64,000 bases of DNA, taken from assembly GCF_018734325.1 (NCBI RefSeq), contig NZ_CP073754.1, forward strand, positions 1,054,001 to 1,118,000. The letters run 5' to 3'. Made by a program: the position numbers and the translations under genes. Under the pieces are notes generated by a model, which searched no databases, was not told the DNA's origin, and saw nothing but the letters and a program-made list of their open reading frames with translations. Source of the DNA: Methylomonas paludis. Lineage in GTDB: Bacteria > Pseudomonadota > Gammaproteobacteria > Methylococcales > Methylomonadaceae. Of the stretch, positions 16,051 through 25,045 are shown one piece after another. Numbering within the stretch: the first letter of the stretch is position 1; every line of letters starts with the position of its first letter.

Positions 16051-17171
16051 GGTATTTATTATTAATATTTATGGCTTGCACCAGTTTCACTGCCTTGGCG
16101 CACAAACCCAGCGATAGCTATCTGGCTATGAGCGTAGACGGCAATGAAATCCGTGGCCATTGGGACATCGCTTTACGGGACTTGGAATATGCATTGGGTT
16201 TAGATGCCAATGATGACGGCCAAATCATCTGGCGCGAATTGCGTCAGCGTCAGGCGGCGGTATTTGCCTATGCGTTTAACCGGCTGGAAATAACAGCCGA
16301 TCAACAACATTGTGCACTGCAACCATTGACAATGATGGTGGATGAGCACAGTGATGGCCGTTATGCGGTACTGAATTTTCAGGCAGCCTGCCGGCCTGGC
16401 GTTAAGCAACTGGAAATTGGCTATCAGCTGTTTTTTGATCTTGATCCCCAGCATCGCGGCTTATTAACTATCCACAATGGCACTTACACCGGCACCAGTA
16501 TCTTCAGCCCGGCGCAGCCGCAGCAAACTTTTGCCCTTAATTCGGTAAGCCATCCTGGGCGCGAGCTGCTTAATTTTGCTTATGAAGGGGTTTGGCATAT
16601 CTGGCAGGGTTTTGATCATATTCTGTTTTTGCTGAGTTTATTGCTACCGGCAGCCCTGTACCATGAGCATGACGAATGGCGAGCCAAACAAAATCACATT
16701 CTGGTCTTTTGGGATGCACTGCAGGTCGTCACGGCTTTTACACTGGCGCATTCCATCACGCTCAGCCTGACCGCCCTGCAATACATCGCACTGCCCAGCC
16801 GCTGGGTAGAATCAGCAATTGCCGCTTCGGTGATTTGTGCGGCGCTAAATAATATCTATCCCGTATTATCCCGGCACCGCACCTGGCTGGCGTTTGGTTT
16901 CGGCTTAATCCACGGGATGGGTATCGCCAGCGTATTACTGGATATGGGATTGCCGGCCAGCCAGCGGGTATTATCCCTGCTGGGCTTTAATCTGGGCGTC
17001 GAAGCCGGCCAACTGCTTATTGTTGCAGCCGCGCTGCCCTTGATCGTGGTGTTTAGCCGCTCACGCTATTATCCGGCCCTGGTTCTGAAACTGGGTTCAG
17101 CATCCATCGCCATGATTGCGCTGGTTTGGCTGGTGGAGCGTAGTCTGGATTTTCAGATTAAAATAGGCTGA
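16047..17171 (+). CDS. HupE/UreJ-type membrane protein with EF-hand-like N-terminus
   Basis: A protein of 374 residues. It has a signal peptide (MRYLLLIFMACTSFTALA), a periplasmic domain of about 170 residues, then six or so hydrophobic helices from about residue 180. The core motif WHIWQGFDHILFLLSLLLPA, followed by the histidine-containing TAFTLAHSITLSL and FGLIHGMGIAS, is that of the HupE/UreJ_2 family, thought to move divalent metal such as nickel or cobalt. A calcium-binding-like loop DANDDGQIIWRE lies at about 53-64. It overlaps the TPR gene by 4 bp. A zinc-type TonB receptor lies convergently beside it, which suggests a metal-related theme, though the metal cannot be read from sequence. 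Confidence 0.8.
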   Translation: MRYLLLIFMACTSFTALAHKPSDSYLAMSVDGNEIRGHWDIALRDLEYALGLDANDDGQIIWRELRQRQAAVFAYAFNRLEITADQQHCALQPLTMMVDEHSDGRYAVLNFQAACRPGVKQLEIGYQLFFDLDPQHRGLLTIHNGTYTGTSIFSPAQPQQTFALNSVSHPGRELLNFAYEGVWHIWQGFDHILFLLSLLLPAALYHEHDEWRAKQNHILVFWDALQVVTAFTLAHSITLSLTALQYIALPSRWVESAIAASVICAALNNIYPVLSRHRTWLAFGFGLIHGMGIASVLLDMGLPASQRVLSLLGFNLGVEAGQLLIVAAALPLIVVFSRSRYYPALVLKLGSASIAMIALVWLVERSLDFQIKIG

Positions 17172-17239
17172 TGTGATAACGAGGGCATCAATAATGGATG
17201 CGAATCGCAATTAATGTAACCTGACCCCATTTTAAGATG

Positions 17240-19453
17240 TTAATAATCGATGCGTATCCCCAGTTCGCCACCGCGTCCAGGTTCGGGAGCAAAATTGCGC
17301 AGATAAGATACCGAGTTACGGATGTTTTCGTTTAACAGATTATTGGCTTTGGCAAACAGCATGATTTTGGTGTCGTGAAAGTCCTTGATCTGATATTGCG
17401 TGCCCAGGGTCAGCAGGTTGTAGCCATCCGTAGCGGTGTCATTGGCGCCGGGGTGGGTTTGGGCTTCGCCACGGGTAAAGCGCACATTGGCAGACCAGGC
17501 GTGCAGGGTGTAATCCCATTGCAAACCAAAGCGCAGCGGCGGCATGCGCGGCACGTCGCCGCCACTGACGAACTCGCCGCGGGTGTAATCACTGAACAGG
17601 GTAAGATCAAGCAATCCGCTATGGCTTTCCATAACCGGAAACACCAGTTTGGCTTCGTAACCTTTAAATATAGCATCACCCTGTCGGCTTTGTACCACCG
17701 GCGTGCAGTTGGCTGAGCTGCCGCAAGTCAGGGCCAGACCGGTTACCGGGTCTTGTTGGACAAATTGGCCGGTGCGTTGCTGATAAATATAATTAGTAGC
17801 CCAATTGTGAAACAGATCAAACTCGGCCCGCATCCAGTCTGCTTTAAATTTATAGCCCAGATCCAGGTTATACGAGGTTTCCGTAGTCAGATTGGGACTG
17901 CCTTCCTCAAAGCTGCGGGTTGCATCGTGGAAACCGTGGGACAGCAGTTCCTGAACCTGGGGGGCGCGCTCGGAACGGGTGAGCGCCAGATTCAGACTAT
18001 TGCTGGCATCCATTTTCCACAAGCTTGAGGCAGAGGCGCTGATCGGCGTGTAGTTGTAGGATGAATTGATGGGCAAGCCATTGGGTGACGAATAATTGGT
18101 GCCGCTGGCCGGATCGATAGAACTTTGTTCCACCCGTGCGCCAAATTGATTAAGCAGCGGCCCGCTGTTAAAAGACTCCATGCCGAATACCCCAAAGCCG
18201 TTGATCTGCGAAGTCGGCACGATGGTTTGGGCGCCGGTGAAATCAAAGGCGGCAAATTCGCTGGAGACCGCTTGAAACCCCACCGCGCCTTTAAAGGGGC
18301 CGATGGGGTTATGGGTCAGTTCCACCCGGCCTTCATAGGTTTTGTTGGTAAACCCGGTGCCGGGTTTGAACGGTTGATTGTTTAAACCGCCGTCCAGTTC
18401 GGCATGGCGGTAATCGGTATAACCCAGCCGGGTACGCAGGGTTTCGGCAAAGCTGAAGGGCTGTTTTAATTCGCTTTTAAAATCGTATTTGCTTTGTTTG
18501 ATATCGATGCGGGTATTGGACACGCCGCTGCCGTCTGGCGCGATGCCATAATTGTTTTCCATGTGGTTGACGGAGACACCGGCAAACCCCGGATCGCCGA
18601 CCAGCGAAAAGCCGGTTGAGCCGTTGAATGTATGGGCATACGTATTGGGCAGAAAGCCATGCGGATTTTGGATGACCGCGAGTGAAGGGTCGAGCGCTTG
18701 CGCGGCATTGGCATCTATTCCGGCACCGCCTATGCTCATGCTGCCGCGATCGCGGGTCATGCCGTCAAAATGAAAAGCCAGAATACCCTTGCCGCCATCG
18801 GCTTTTAAAGCGGTACTGGATTCATCGGCGACCGAATCATAGCGTTGCTCGACAGCACCGCCCAGCAGTTTACTGGGCATATAGCCCGGAATGCGATTGT
18901 CTATGACGTTAACCACGCCGCCCATAGCACCGCTACCGTACAATAGGGTGGCTGGTCCGCGCAGTACTTCAATTTTATCCGCCATAATCGGCTCGATACT
19001 GGTGGCATGATCAGGGCTGAGTTGCGATACATCATTACTGCCGATCCCGTTCTGTAAGACTCTTACCCTGGGGCCGCTTTGGCCGCGTATCACCGGGGTG
19101 CCGACACCGGGGCCAAAAGACTGGCTGGTGATACCCAATTCCTGTTTTAAAGTTTCACCGATGCTGTGGCCCATTTTCATGATCAATTCATCATCGCTAA
19201 GCACTGTCACCGGGGCAGCGGTTTCGGATAGTTTGGCCTGCAAAGGTGAGGTGACGACTACCGGTTCCAGTTCGGTCATTGGCTGTGCCGGGCTTGGCGT
19301 TGGTTTGGCTGGTTTTGTCTTGCCGGCGCGGCGCTGTTCATCGGCTTGTGCCGGTGCGGCAGTCTGGACGGTTGCCGGATTAGCTTGGTCTGCCGCCTCT
19401 GCCGCCAGGGTGCCGCTTATTGATATCATGGCTAAAATGAGTTTTTTGTACAT
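17240..19453 (-). CDS. TonB-dependent outer-membrane receptor, ZnuD-like
   Basis: A receptor of 737 residues: signal peptide, a Pro/Ala/Lys-rich linker (30-60), a TonB-box-like EPVVVTSP (63-70), a plug domain (PVIRGQSGPRVRVLQNGI, VEVLRGP-like KIEVLRGPATLLYGSGA) and a 22-strand barrel ending in a terminal aromatic, IRIDY. The stretch SHGFHDATRSFEEGSPNLTT is characteristic of ZnuD and related zinc receptors. GGAAG precedes ATG 19453. A Zur-box-like palindrome lies 27-43 bp upstream of the start and a better one about 300 bp upstream. Uptake of zinc under starvation is therefore likely, but a different metal or chelate is possible. It converges on the HupE-like gene. Confidence 0.85.
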   Translation of the reverse strand: MYKKLILAMISISGTLAAEAADQANPATVQTAAPAQADEQRRAGKTKPAKPTPSPAQPMTELEPVVVTSPLQAKLSETAAPVTVLSDDELIMKMGHSIGETLKQELGITSQSFGPGVGTPVIRGQSGPRVRVLQNGIGSNDVSQLSPDHATSIEPIMADKIEVLRGPATLLYGSGAMGGVVNVIDNRIPGYMPSKLLGGAVEQRYDSVADESSTALKADGGKGILAFHFDGMTRDRGSMSIGGAGIDANAAQALDPSLAVIQNPHGFLPNTYAHTFNGSTGFSLVGDPGFAGVSVNHMENNYGIAPDGSGVSNTRIDIKQSKYDFKSELKQPFSFAETLRTRLGYTDYRHAELDGGLNNQPFKPGTGFTNKTYEGRVELTHNPIGPFKGAVGFQAVSSEFAAFDFTGAQTIVPTSQINGFGVFGMESFNSGPLLNQFGARVEQSSIDPASGTNYSSPNGLPINSSYNYTPISASASSLWKMDASNSLNLALTRSERAPQVQELLSHGFHDATRSFEEGSPNLTTETSYNLDLGYKFKADWMRAEFDLFHNWATNYIYQQRTGQFVQQDPVTGLALTCGSSANCTPVVQSRQGDAIFKGYEAKLVFPVMESHSGLLDLTLFSDYTRGEFVSGGDVPRMPPLRFGLQWDYTLHAWSANVRFTRGEAQTHPGANDTATDGYNLLTLGTQYQIKDFHDTKIMLFAKANNLLNENIRNSVSYLRNFAPEPGRGGELGIRIDY

Positions 19454-19479
19454 AGTACTTCCAGATCAAATTATGTTTT

Positions 19480-19496
19480 ATGTTATATCATTACGT
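19480..19496. promoter_or_regulatory. Candidate weak Zur box upstream of the ZnuD-like gene
   Basis: ATGTTATATCATTACGT matches the palindrome ATGTTATA-N-TATAACAT (the core of known gammaproteobacterial Zur sites) with about three mismatches. It sits 27-43 bp before the receptor start, where a repressor would block the promoter. Confidence 0.45.
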
Positions 19497-19751
19497 TTTT
19501 GAATTTAAAAATTGTAATTATGCAGCATAAATTTTTAAATACTGTTATTTAATCAATTGCTTGGCTTAGAGTGATGCGCTGTACTGCGTTTAGTGCATCC
19601 TACGACTACCGGATTTTTATAAGGATAATTGGCCGCTGAGTAGTTACAAACCAGATGAATTTTAAGTGTTTCAAAGGGTGATTGTCATCCCGGCTTGGCT
19701 GGTTTGTACCACAAATGCTGGTTTTGTGGTGAAATCCCGATTACGCTACGG

Positions 19752-19768
19752 ATGTTATATTATAACAT
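19752..19768. promoter_or_regulatory. Candidate strong Zur box
   Basis: ATGTTATATTATAACAT is a perfect palindrome apart from its central base and equals the core of known Zur operators. It lies about 300 bp upstream of the ZnuD-like gene. No other gene starts nearby on the plus strand, so it either acts at a distant promoter of the receptor or has lost its gene. Confidence 0.6.
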
Positions 19769-19804
19769 TTGTTGGTGGCTGTCTACTGATTGTTAGCGAC
19801 AAAA

Positions 19805-20470
19805 CTAGGGGTTGACTAACGTTACTTTGACGGTAGTAATAGGATGTGCCGACTCTGGAGGCGTATCGTGCGCGATTGATGCGCTTCACTGCGTTCAGCA
19901 CATCCTACGCCCTATCCGGCAAAATATGATTGGTCAATTATTAGTGGTTGACTAACGTTACTTTGACGGTAGTAATAGGATGTGCCGACTCTGGAGGCGT
20001 ATCGTGCGCGATTGATGCGCTTCACTGCGTTCAGCACATCCTACGCCCTGTCCGGCAAAATATGATTGGTCAATTATTAGTGGTTGACTAACGTTACTTT
20101 GACGGTAGTAATAAGATGTGCCGACTCTGGAGGCGCAGCGTGTGCGATTGATGCGCTTCACTGCGTTCAGCACATCCTACGCCCTATCCGGCAAAATATG
20201 ATTGGTCAATTATTAGTGGTTGACTAACGTTACTTTGACGGTAGTAATAGGATGGGCCGACTCTGGAGGCGTAGCGTGCCCGGTTGATGCGCTTCACTGC
20301 GTTCAGCACATCCTACGCCCTATCCGGCAAAATATGATTGGTCAATTATTAGTGGTTGACTAACGTTACTTTGACGGTAGTAATAGGATGTACCGACTCT
20401 GGAGGCGCAGCGTGCCCGGTTGATGCGCTTCACTGCGTTCAGCACATCCTACGCCCTATTCGTCAAAATA
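19805..20470. repeat. Five tandem copies of a 136-bp palindromic repeat
   Basis: The string GTTGACTAACGTTACTTTGACG begins at 19811, 19947, 20083, 20219 and 20355, an exact 136-bp period. Each unit contains the arms TAGGATGTGC and GCACATCCTA (19840-19849 and 19898-19907 in unit 1). Units 4 and 5 carry one substitution each in the left arm. Related single copies occur near 19571 and 63713. It is non-coding, and looks like amplification of a dispersed palindromic element. A 71-codon frame inside it is an artefact. Confidence 0.95.
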
Positions 20471-20481
20471 AGATTGTTAAA

Positions 20482-21579
20482 TCAATGGGTGTTAAACAGT
20501 GTTTTTAAACCGTGCGGTTGGCAGCGCCAGTATTGTGGTGGCGCGCTTACTTGGGCATTGAGTTTGGCTGCGGCATGCCAGGGCCAGCGCGGATCGTAAA
20601 GTATGCCGCGTGCCAAGCCCACCATATCGGCCTGGCCATTTGCGATAATGGTTTCCGCCTGCTCTGGCTCAGTGATTAAGCCGACCGCAATTGTGGGTAA
20701 GCTGGTTTCGGCGCGTATGGTTTCGGCCAGATGAACCTGGTAACCTGGCCCGACCGGGATTTGTTGCAAGGGTGAAAGACCACCGCTGGAAACGTGAATA
20801 AAGGCGCAACCCAGTTCACGTAGCGCCTGGGCAAATACCACGCTTTGGGCTAAATCCCAACCGCCGCTAATCCAGTCAGTCGCGGAAATGCGGATGCCAA
20901 CCGGCATGGTATTGGGTACGGCGGCTCTTACCGCAGCCAATACCGCTAATGGAAACCGCATCCGGTTTTCCAGTGAGCCTCCATAATTATCGGTACGGGT
21001 ATTGGCTAGCGGTGACAAAAATTCGTGTAACAAATAACCATGCGCGGCATGAAGTTCTATCGCCTGGATGCCCAGGCGATGCGCACGTTGGGCGGCAGTG
21101 ACAAAGCCGTGCAAGATTCTATCTAAGCCGGCCTGATCCAGCGCAATCGGGTTCGCCTCTTCAGGCGAGTAGGGCAATGCCGATGGCGCCACGGTTGTCC
21201 AGCCGCCTTGCTCGGAGGCGATTTGCCGCCCGCCCGCCCAAGGCACCGCCGTGGAGGCTTTACGGCCAGCATGGGCAAGTTGAATGGCGATCGGCATGGC
21301 AGAATAGAGCCGTATTGCATTCAATACCTTAGCCAGTGCGGCTTCGGTGGTGTCGGACCAAAGTCCCAGATCTGCTGGGGTAATCCGGCCCTCCGGTGCT
21401 ACGGCGGTGGCCTCGATAATCAGCAAACCGGCGCCTGACATGGACAGATTACCCAGGTGCATTAAATGCCAATCGGTGGCTTTGCCGTCCTCGGCGGAAT
21501 ATTGACACATCGGGGCAATCACAATGCGGTTGGGCAGGGTTAAGCCATCAATGGTATAGGGGGTAAAAAGCTGGCTCAT
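20482..21579 (-). CDS. Old-yellow-enzyme NADPH:flavin oxidoreductase (YqjM/XenA-like)
   Basis: An FMN-dependent ene-reductase of 365 residues with a TIM-barrel fold. Visible family motifs: NRIVIAPMCQYSA (17-29, with the redox-tuning Cys typical of the YqjM/thermophilic-like class), IQLAHAGRKAS, ELHAAHGYLLHEFLSPLANTR, DNYGGSLENR and the FMN-phosphate segment DMVGLARGILYDPRWPW. It reduces activated C=C bonds or nitro compounds using NADPH. A strong AAGGAG site precedes ATG 21579. A LysR regulator is transcribed divergently from 21706 and is its likely regulator. The 3' end abuts the tandem 136-bp repeats. Confidence 0.95.
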   Translation of the reverse strand: MSQLFTPYTIDGLTLPNRIVIAPMCQYSAEDGKATDWHLMHLGNLSMSGAGLLIIEATAVAPEGRITPADLGLWSDTTEAALAKVLNAIRLYSAMPIAIQLAHAGRKASTAVPWAGGRQIASEQGGWTTVAPSALPYSPEEANPIALDQAGLDRILHGFVTAAQRAHRLGIQAIELHAAHGYLLHEFLSPLANTRTDNYGGSLENRMRFPLAVLAAVRAAVPNTMPVGIRISATDWISGGWDLAQSVVFAQALRELGCAFIHVSSGGLSPLQQIPVGPGYQVHLAETIRAETSLPTIAVGLITEPEQAETIIANGQADMVGLARGILYDPRWPWHAAAKLNAQVSAPPQYWRCQPHGLKTLFNTH

Positions 21580-21705
21580 TAATTTCTCCTTAAAAAGTAA
21601 ACATTAGTTAATCACTTGAGGAACAGCTTAACAATCCTAATATTTGCTTACAATAGGGCATTTAATTGATTTAATATCAAAATTATTTTGATAATTAGGG
21701 TTGCC

Positions 21706-22599
21706 ATGCTTAATTTTGCCGACATTCAATTATTTATCCGCATCAGTCAAAGCGGCAGCATTACCAGGGCGGCCAAATTGCAGACGATTACGCCGGCCAC
21801 TGCCAGCGCCGCACTGAAACGCTTGGAGCAGCAGTTAGATACTCAGTTGTTTGAGCGCTCCACCCGATCTTTGCGCTTAACCCAGGCCGGGGAAGATTTT
21901 TTAAATTACTGCGAACAATCATGGCAAATCCTGGATGAGGGTATTGCCGTTTTGCAGCAACGTCGCGTCGGGTTGTCTGGTGAGATTCATTTGGGGGCGC
22001 CTTCCGATTTGGGCCGCAATCGTTTGGATGAAATTTTGGAGCCTTTTCGGCACCAGCATCCCCATATCAATTTGATTATGCATTTGTCAGATACGGTTCA
22101 GGATTTTTATCAGAATCCGCTGGATATTGTGGTGCGCTATGGCGCGTTGCGCGACTCCAATCTGATTGCCAAAAAACTGAGCGATAATGAGCGGGTGATT
22201 TGTGCCGCACCCAGCTATCTAGCACGCTACGGCCAACCGGACAGTTTTGAAGCACTGGCCCTGCATAATTGCATCTGTTATTACCGCAATGGCGAACTAT
22301 TTAATCGCTGGCGCGCGGTTTTTCAGGATAAATCCAGAGAAGTGGTGGTGAGTGGCGATCGTGCGGCAGACGATGGGGCTATGGTGCGCCAGTGGGCATT
22401 GCGAGGCCACGGGATTGCCTATAAATTTCGGTTTGATGTTTGTCACGATCTTAAGCAGGGCCGTCTGATCGATTTGTTTCCCCAGGCCAAATGTGAACAA
22501 GTTCCGCTTTATGTGATTTATCCCAGTAAACAATATCAATCTGCCCGGATAAAGGCTTTGATCATGTTTTTGCAAAGCGCATTTTCCATCTTTAATTAG
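21706..22599 (+). CDS. LysR-family transcriptional regulator
   Basis: A DNA-binding regulator of 297 residues. The winged helix-turn-helix covers residues 1-60 (FADIQLFIRISQSGSITRAA, ATASAALKRLEQQLDTQLFER), followed by a substrate-binding co-inducer domain of the CrgA/PecT-like group. ATG 21706 is chosen because a TTG at 21688 would add six residues and has no ribosome site. It diverges from the ene-reductase gene across 126 bp, the usual arrangement of a LysR activator with its target; T-N11-A boxes are probably in 21580-21705. Confidence 0.92.
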   Translation: MLNFADIQLFIRISQSGSITRAAKLQTITPATASAALKRLEQQLDTQLFERSTRSLRLTQAGEDFLNYCEQSWQILDEGIAVLQQRRVGLSGEIHLGAPSDLGRNRLDEILEPFRHQHPHINLIMHLSDTVQDFYQNPLDIVVRYGALRDSNLIAKKLSDNERVICAAPSYLARYGQPDSFEALALHNCICYYRNGELFNRWRAVFQDKSREVVVSGDRAADDGAMVRQWALRGHGIAYKFRFDVCHDLKQGRLIDLFPQAKCEQVPLYVIYPSKQYQSARIKALIMFLQSAFSIFN

Positions 22600-22630
22600 C
22601 TGAATGCTAAAGGGCAGTCCGGTAACGATA

Positions 22631-23947
22631 TCAACTTCTGGCGTTAGTGTTGGTTGCTTGCGGCGGGGTAATGATGGCTTCTATATCAAAGGTTTTCTGA
22701 ATCTGCCGGGCTATTTTTTGGGTTTCTTGCTTGGTTTTAAACGGGCCGGATATGACTTTGTATTGGCCTTTTTCTTCTTGGACGAAGGAGGGGATAATAG
22801 GGCCTTGGTGGTTGAGCATGGCAGACAGTTTATAGGCCGTCGCGTGATCCGGCAGGCCGGCTATTACCACTGACCATTCCTGCGGGTTAATGGCCGCCGT
22901 GGTTGATATGGTTGCCAATTGCACCGGGTGTTCAACTTCTGGAATAGCTTTGTCAGCCAGGGTTTTATCGGGATTTGCTACCACCGTTGGTAGGCCGTTG
23001 GCGGCATTTAGAATCTCTTTGATTTGCGGCAAGTCCAGTTTGACATCGTGTTTAGCCGCCAGTTTGCTCAGTTTGTTAATAAACTGTTTTTGCAGCTTGG
23101 GCAATTGTTTTTCCCAGCGCTCTATCGGTGGATGGGCTTCGATATATAACTGATTATTTGACCAGGTGGCTAAATAAGGTTGATGCACTATGCGTACCGG
23201 TGTGCCGACTTTTACCTTGGGGAAAAGCGCTTCTATATCTTCCGGGTATAGCTGAATACAGCCATGACTGACTTGCATACCGATGCCATAAGGTTTATTG
23301 GTGCCATGAATCAGGTAATTTTGAAAACCCAGGGCGAGGGCATAATAGCCCAGGGGATTATCGGGGCCGCTCTTGACTACGGCGGGGATAGGCTCGCCCA
23401 TGGCTTGATGTTCTTTTAAGATTGAAGCGGGTACATACCATACCGGATTGGCCCTTTTTTCCACTACTTTGGTGATGCCGAGCGGGGTATTCCAGTCCTG
23501 TCGGCCGATGCCGATTGGAAAGGTCATGACGGTATTGGCGTTTTTGTCCGGGAAATAAAACAGCCTCATGCCGGCCAGATTAACCACTATGCCGGTTTTG
23601 GGCGCAGTGGGCAGAATAAAGCTCAGCGGCAGGGTTATTTTTTGTTTATCTTCCAGTATCCACGGATCAACACTGCGATTAGCGATGGTCATATCCTGAT
23701 AGCCCAGGCCGAAGTAGCGGGCAATATCAGACAGGGTGTCGTATTTCTGGCTGGTTAAGGTATAGATATCGCCTATTAATTCGGCATCGTGGCTCAAGGC
23801 AAAATTATGCGGGTCCGGGTGGGCATAGACATGCGGCGGCTCTTGATAGACATAAGTTTCTTTGACGGGCGCTACTGTTTCACAGCCGGTAAGTACAGCT
23901 AAAAACAGGAGGTAGCAAAAAATAGCTGATAACTTAAAAAACGGCAT
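22631..23947 (-). CDS. Lipoprotein L,D-transpeptidase with LysM and SPOR-like domains
   Basis: A cell-wall enzyme of 438 residues of the ErfK/YbiS/YcfS/YnhG type. Signal and lipobox LTGC place the acylated Cys at residue 22. A LysM-like module lies at about 56-107 (IYTLTSQKYDTLSDIARYFG). The YkuD catalytic domain spans about 118-255, with HGTNKPYGIG and the active-site SHGCIQL (Cys230). A Pro/Ala-rich spacer follows, and the last 80 residues (WSVVIAGLPDHATAYKLSAML...VISGPFKTKQETQKIARQIQ) look like a SPOR peptidoglycan-binding domain. It probably cross-links peptidoglycan or attaches a lipoprotein. A GTG at 23962 is an alternative start. Single gene. Confidence 0.9.
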   Translation of the reverse strand: MPFFKLSAIFCYLLFLAVLTGCETVAPVKETYVYQEPPHVYAHPDPHNFALSHDAELIGDIYTLTSQKYDTLSDIARYFGLGYQDMTIANRSVDPWILEDKQKITLPLSFILPTAPKTGIVVNLAGMRLFYFPDKNANTVMTFPIGIGRQDWNTPLGITKVVEKRANPVWYVPASILKEHQAMGEPIPAVVKSGPDNPLGYYALALGFQNYLIHGTNKPYGIGMQVSHGCIQLYPEDIEALFPKVKVGTPVRIVHQPYLATWSNNQLYIEAHPPIERWEKQLPKLQKQFINKLSKLAAKHDVKLDLPQIKEILNAANGLPTVVANPDKTLADKAIPEVEHPVQLATISTTAAINPQEWSVVIAGLPDHATAYKLSAMLNHQGPIIPSFVQEEKGQYKVISGPFKTKQETQKIARQIQKTFDIEAIITPPQATNTNARS

Positions 23948-24143
23948 GAAATTATAAACCACTGGTTAACTGTGTCTTTTGGGGTGATACTTTTGACGCT
24001 AGTGGCATCAATATTAAGCCTTTAAGCATAGCATGACAATCTTGTCACTATTTAACTTGGTTCACAAATTGGGGGAAAGAGAAGTGGTTTCAGTTGAAAT
24101 GGGTTAAAAGGTTGCTAATCAAACGGCCAATGTCGCTTGTTGT

Positions 24144-24800
24144 TTAACGGACGATAAGCCGGTAAACCTGCTCATATAGGGTTCTAAGCCCATGCTCCAT
24201 AAACCTTAATTCACGTTTCAGTATTTCTGCACTGGTCAGGATATCGATAGTGCACCAATGACCATACAACATTTCTATTTCATTGCTTGGCACGCTGAAA
24301 GGCGGCCCCGGCATTTCGTGTTGCGGATATTCGAAGGTCAGCAGCAGGATTTGTTGGCCTGGCTCCAGTAAGCTGGCTAGGTGAAAGACGTAATTAAGCC
24401 GCATATCGGGCGGTAAGGCTACCAGCGCCGCACGATCATAAACCGCATCAATATGACCCACATCGGCAGGCGATAGTTTAAAAAAATCACCGCAGATTAT
24501 TTGTAAGCCATCGATTTCATGGATCAAAAAATCCCCCTGATGGCGCACAGTCGGGTGCAAGTTGTTATCGGCAAAAAACGCATTCACAGCCTTGGGGCTT
24601 AATTCTACGCCGACCACTTGATATCCCTGAGCCAGTAACCACAGCATATCATTACTTTTTCCACACAAGGGAACGAACACCCGGCTACCGGTGTTGACCG
24701 CTAATGTTGGCCAGAAGCGTTGCAAATGCGGATTGATTTCATGGCTATGAAAGCCAATTTGATTTTGTTCCCAACGTTGATGCCAGAAATCATGCTGCAT
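24144..24800 (-). CDS. tpm: Thiopurine S-methyltransferase family protein
   Basis: A SAM-dependent methyltransferase of 218 residues. It matches bacterial TPMT closely: FWHQRWEQNQIGFH at the start, RVFVPLCGKSNDMLWLLAQGYQVVGVELSP (SAM-binding motif I), DFF as the acidic loop, YDRAALVALPPDMR, and PPFSVPSNEIE. Bacterial TPMT methylates thiols and, in Pseudomonas, oxidised selenium or tellurium compounds. The start codon adjoins a truncated RES toxin gene (24806-25045), so the original upstream sequence has been replaced and the ribosome site is poor. Confidence 0.92.
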   Translation of the reverse strand: MQHDFWHQRWEQNQIGFHSHEINPHLQRFWPTLAVNTGSRVFVPLCGKSNDMLWLLAQGYQVVGVELSPKAVNAFFADNNLHPTVRHQGDFLIHEIDGLQIICGDFFKLSPADVGHIDAVYDRAALVALPPDMRLNYVFHLASLLEPGQQILLLTFEYPQHEMPGPPFSVPSNEIEMLYGHWCTIDILTSAEILKRELRFMEHGLRTLYEQVYRLIVR

Positions 24801-24805
24801 GGTTT

Positions 24806-25045
24806 AGCCACCAACGTTAATGGTTGCGGTTTAAAGGGAAATCCTTGTTGTGCTTCCATCCAGGCTGTCGTTGGATCAAGCGACAGATAAAGTGCTGCAC
24901 AACCTGGTCGATTGAATCGCCCCCCCATGTTGTTTAGCGCCATTACTCGATAAGGGGCTGTAAGACCACATTGGATGATGGGGCCCGATAAACAATACGG
25001 GTAAATCGGCTGGTGCTGATCGTCAAGCGTAACTACCATCGGCAA
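24806..25045 (-). pseudogene. Truncated RES-domain toxin
   Basis: Eighty codons with the RES hallmarks YRVMALNNMGGRFNRPG and ALYLSLDPTTAWMEAQQ, then FKPQPLTLVA. RES toxins of the Xre-RES type degrade NAD+ and are about twice as long. Here the resemblance stops six bases before the tpm start codon, and the frame continues into tpm in the wrong register. The C-terminal half is missing, so the toxin should be inactive. Confidence 0.75.

Larger units (their letters stand above)
19454..19804. other. Intergenic region upstream of the zinc receptor
   Basis: No gene is visible. Besides the two Zur-like sites it holds a degenerate copy of the dispersed palindrome (GTGATGCGCTGTACTGCGTTTAGTGCATCCTACG-like, 19571-19606) and AT-rich DNA. 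Confidence 0.5.

Noticed and set aside
19805-20470. CRISPR-like regular repetition
   Set aside because: The repeats are 136 bp with almost no unique spacer, there are no cas genes nearby, and internal arms are palindromic; it is a tandem array.
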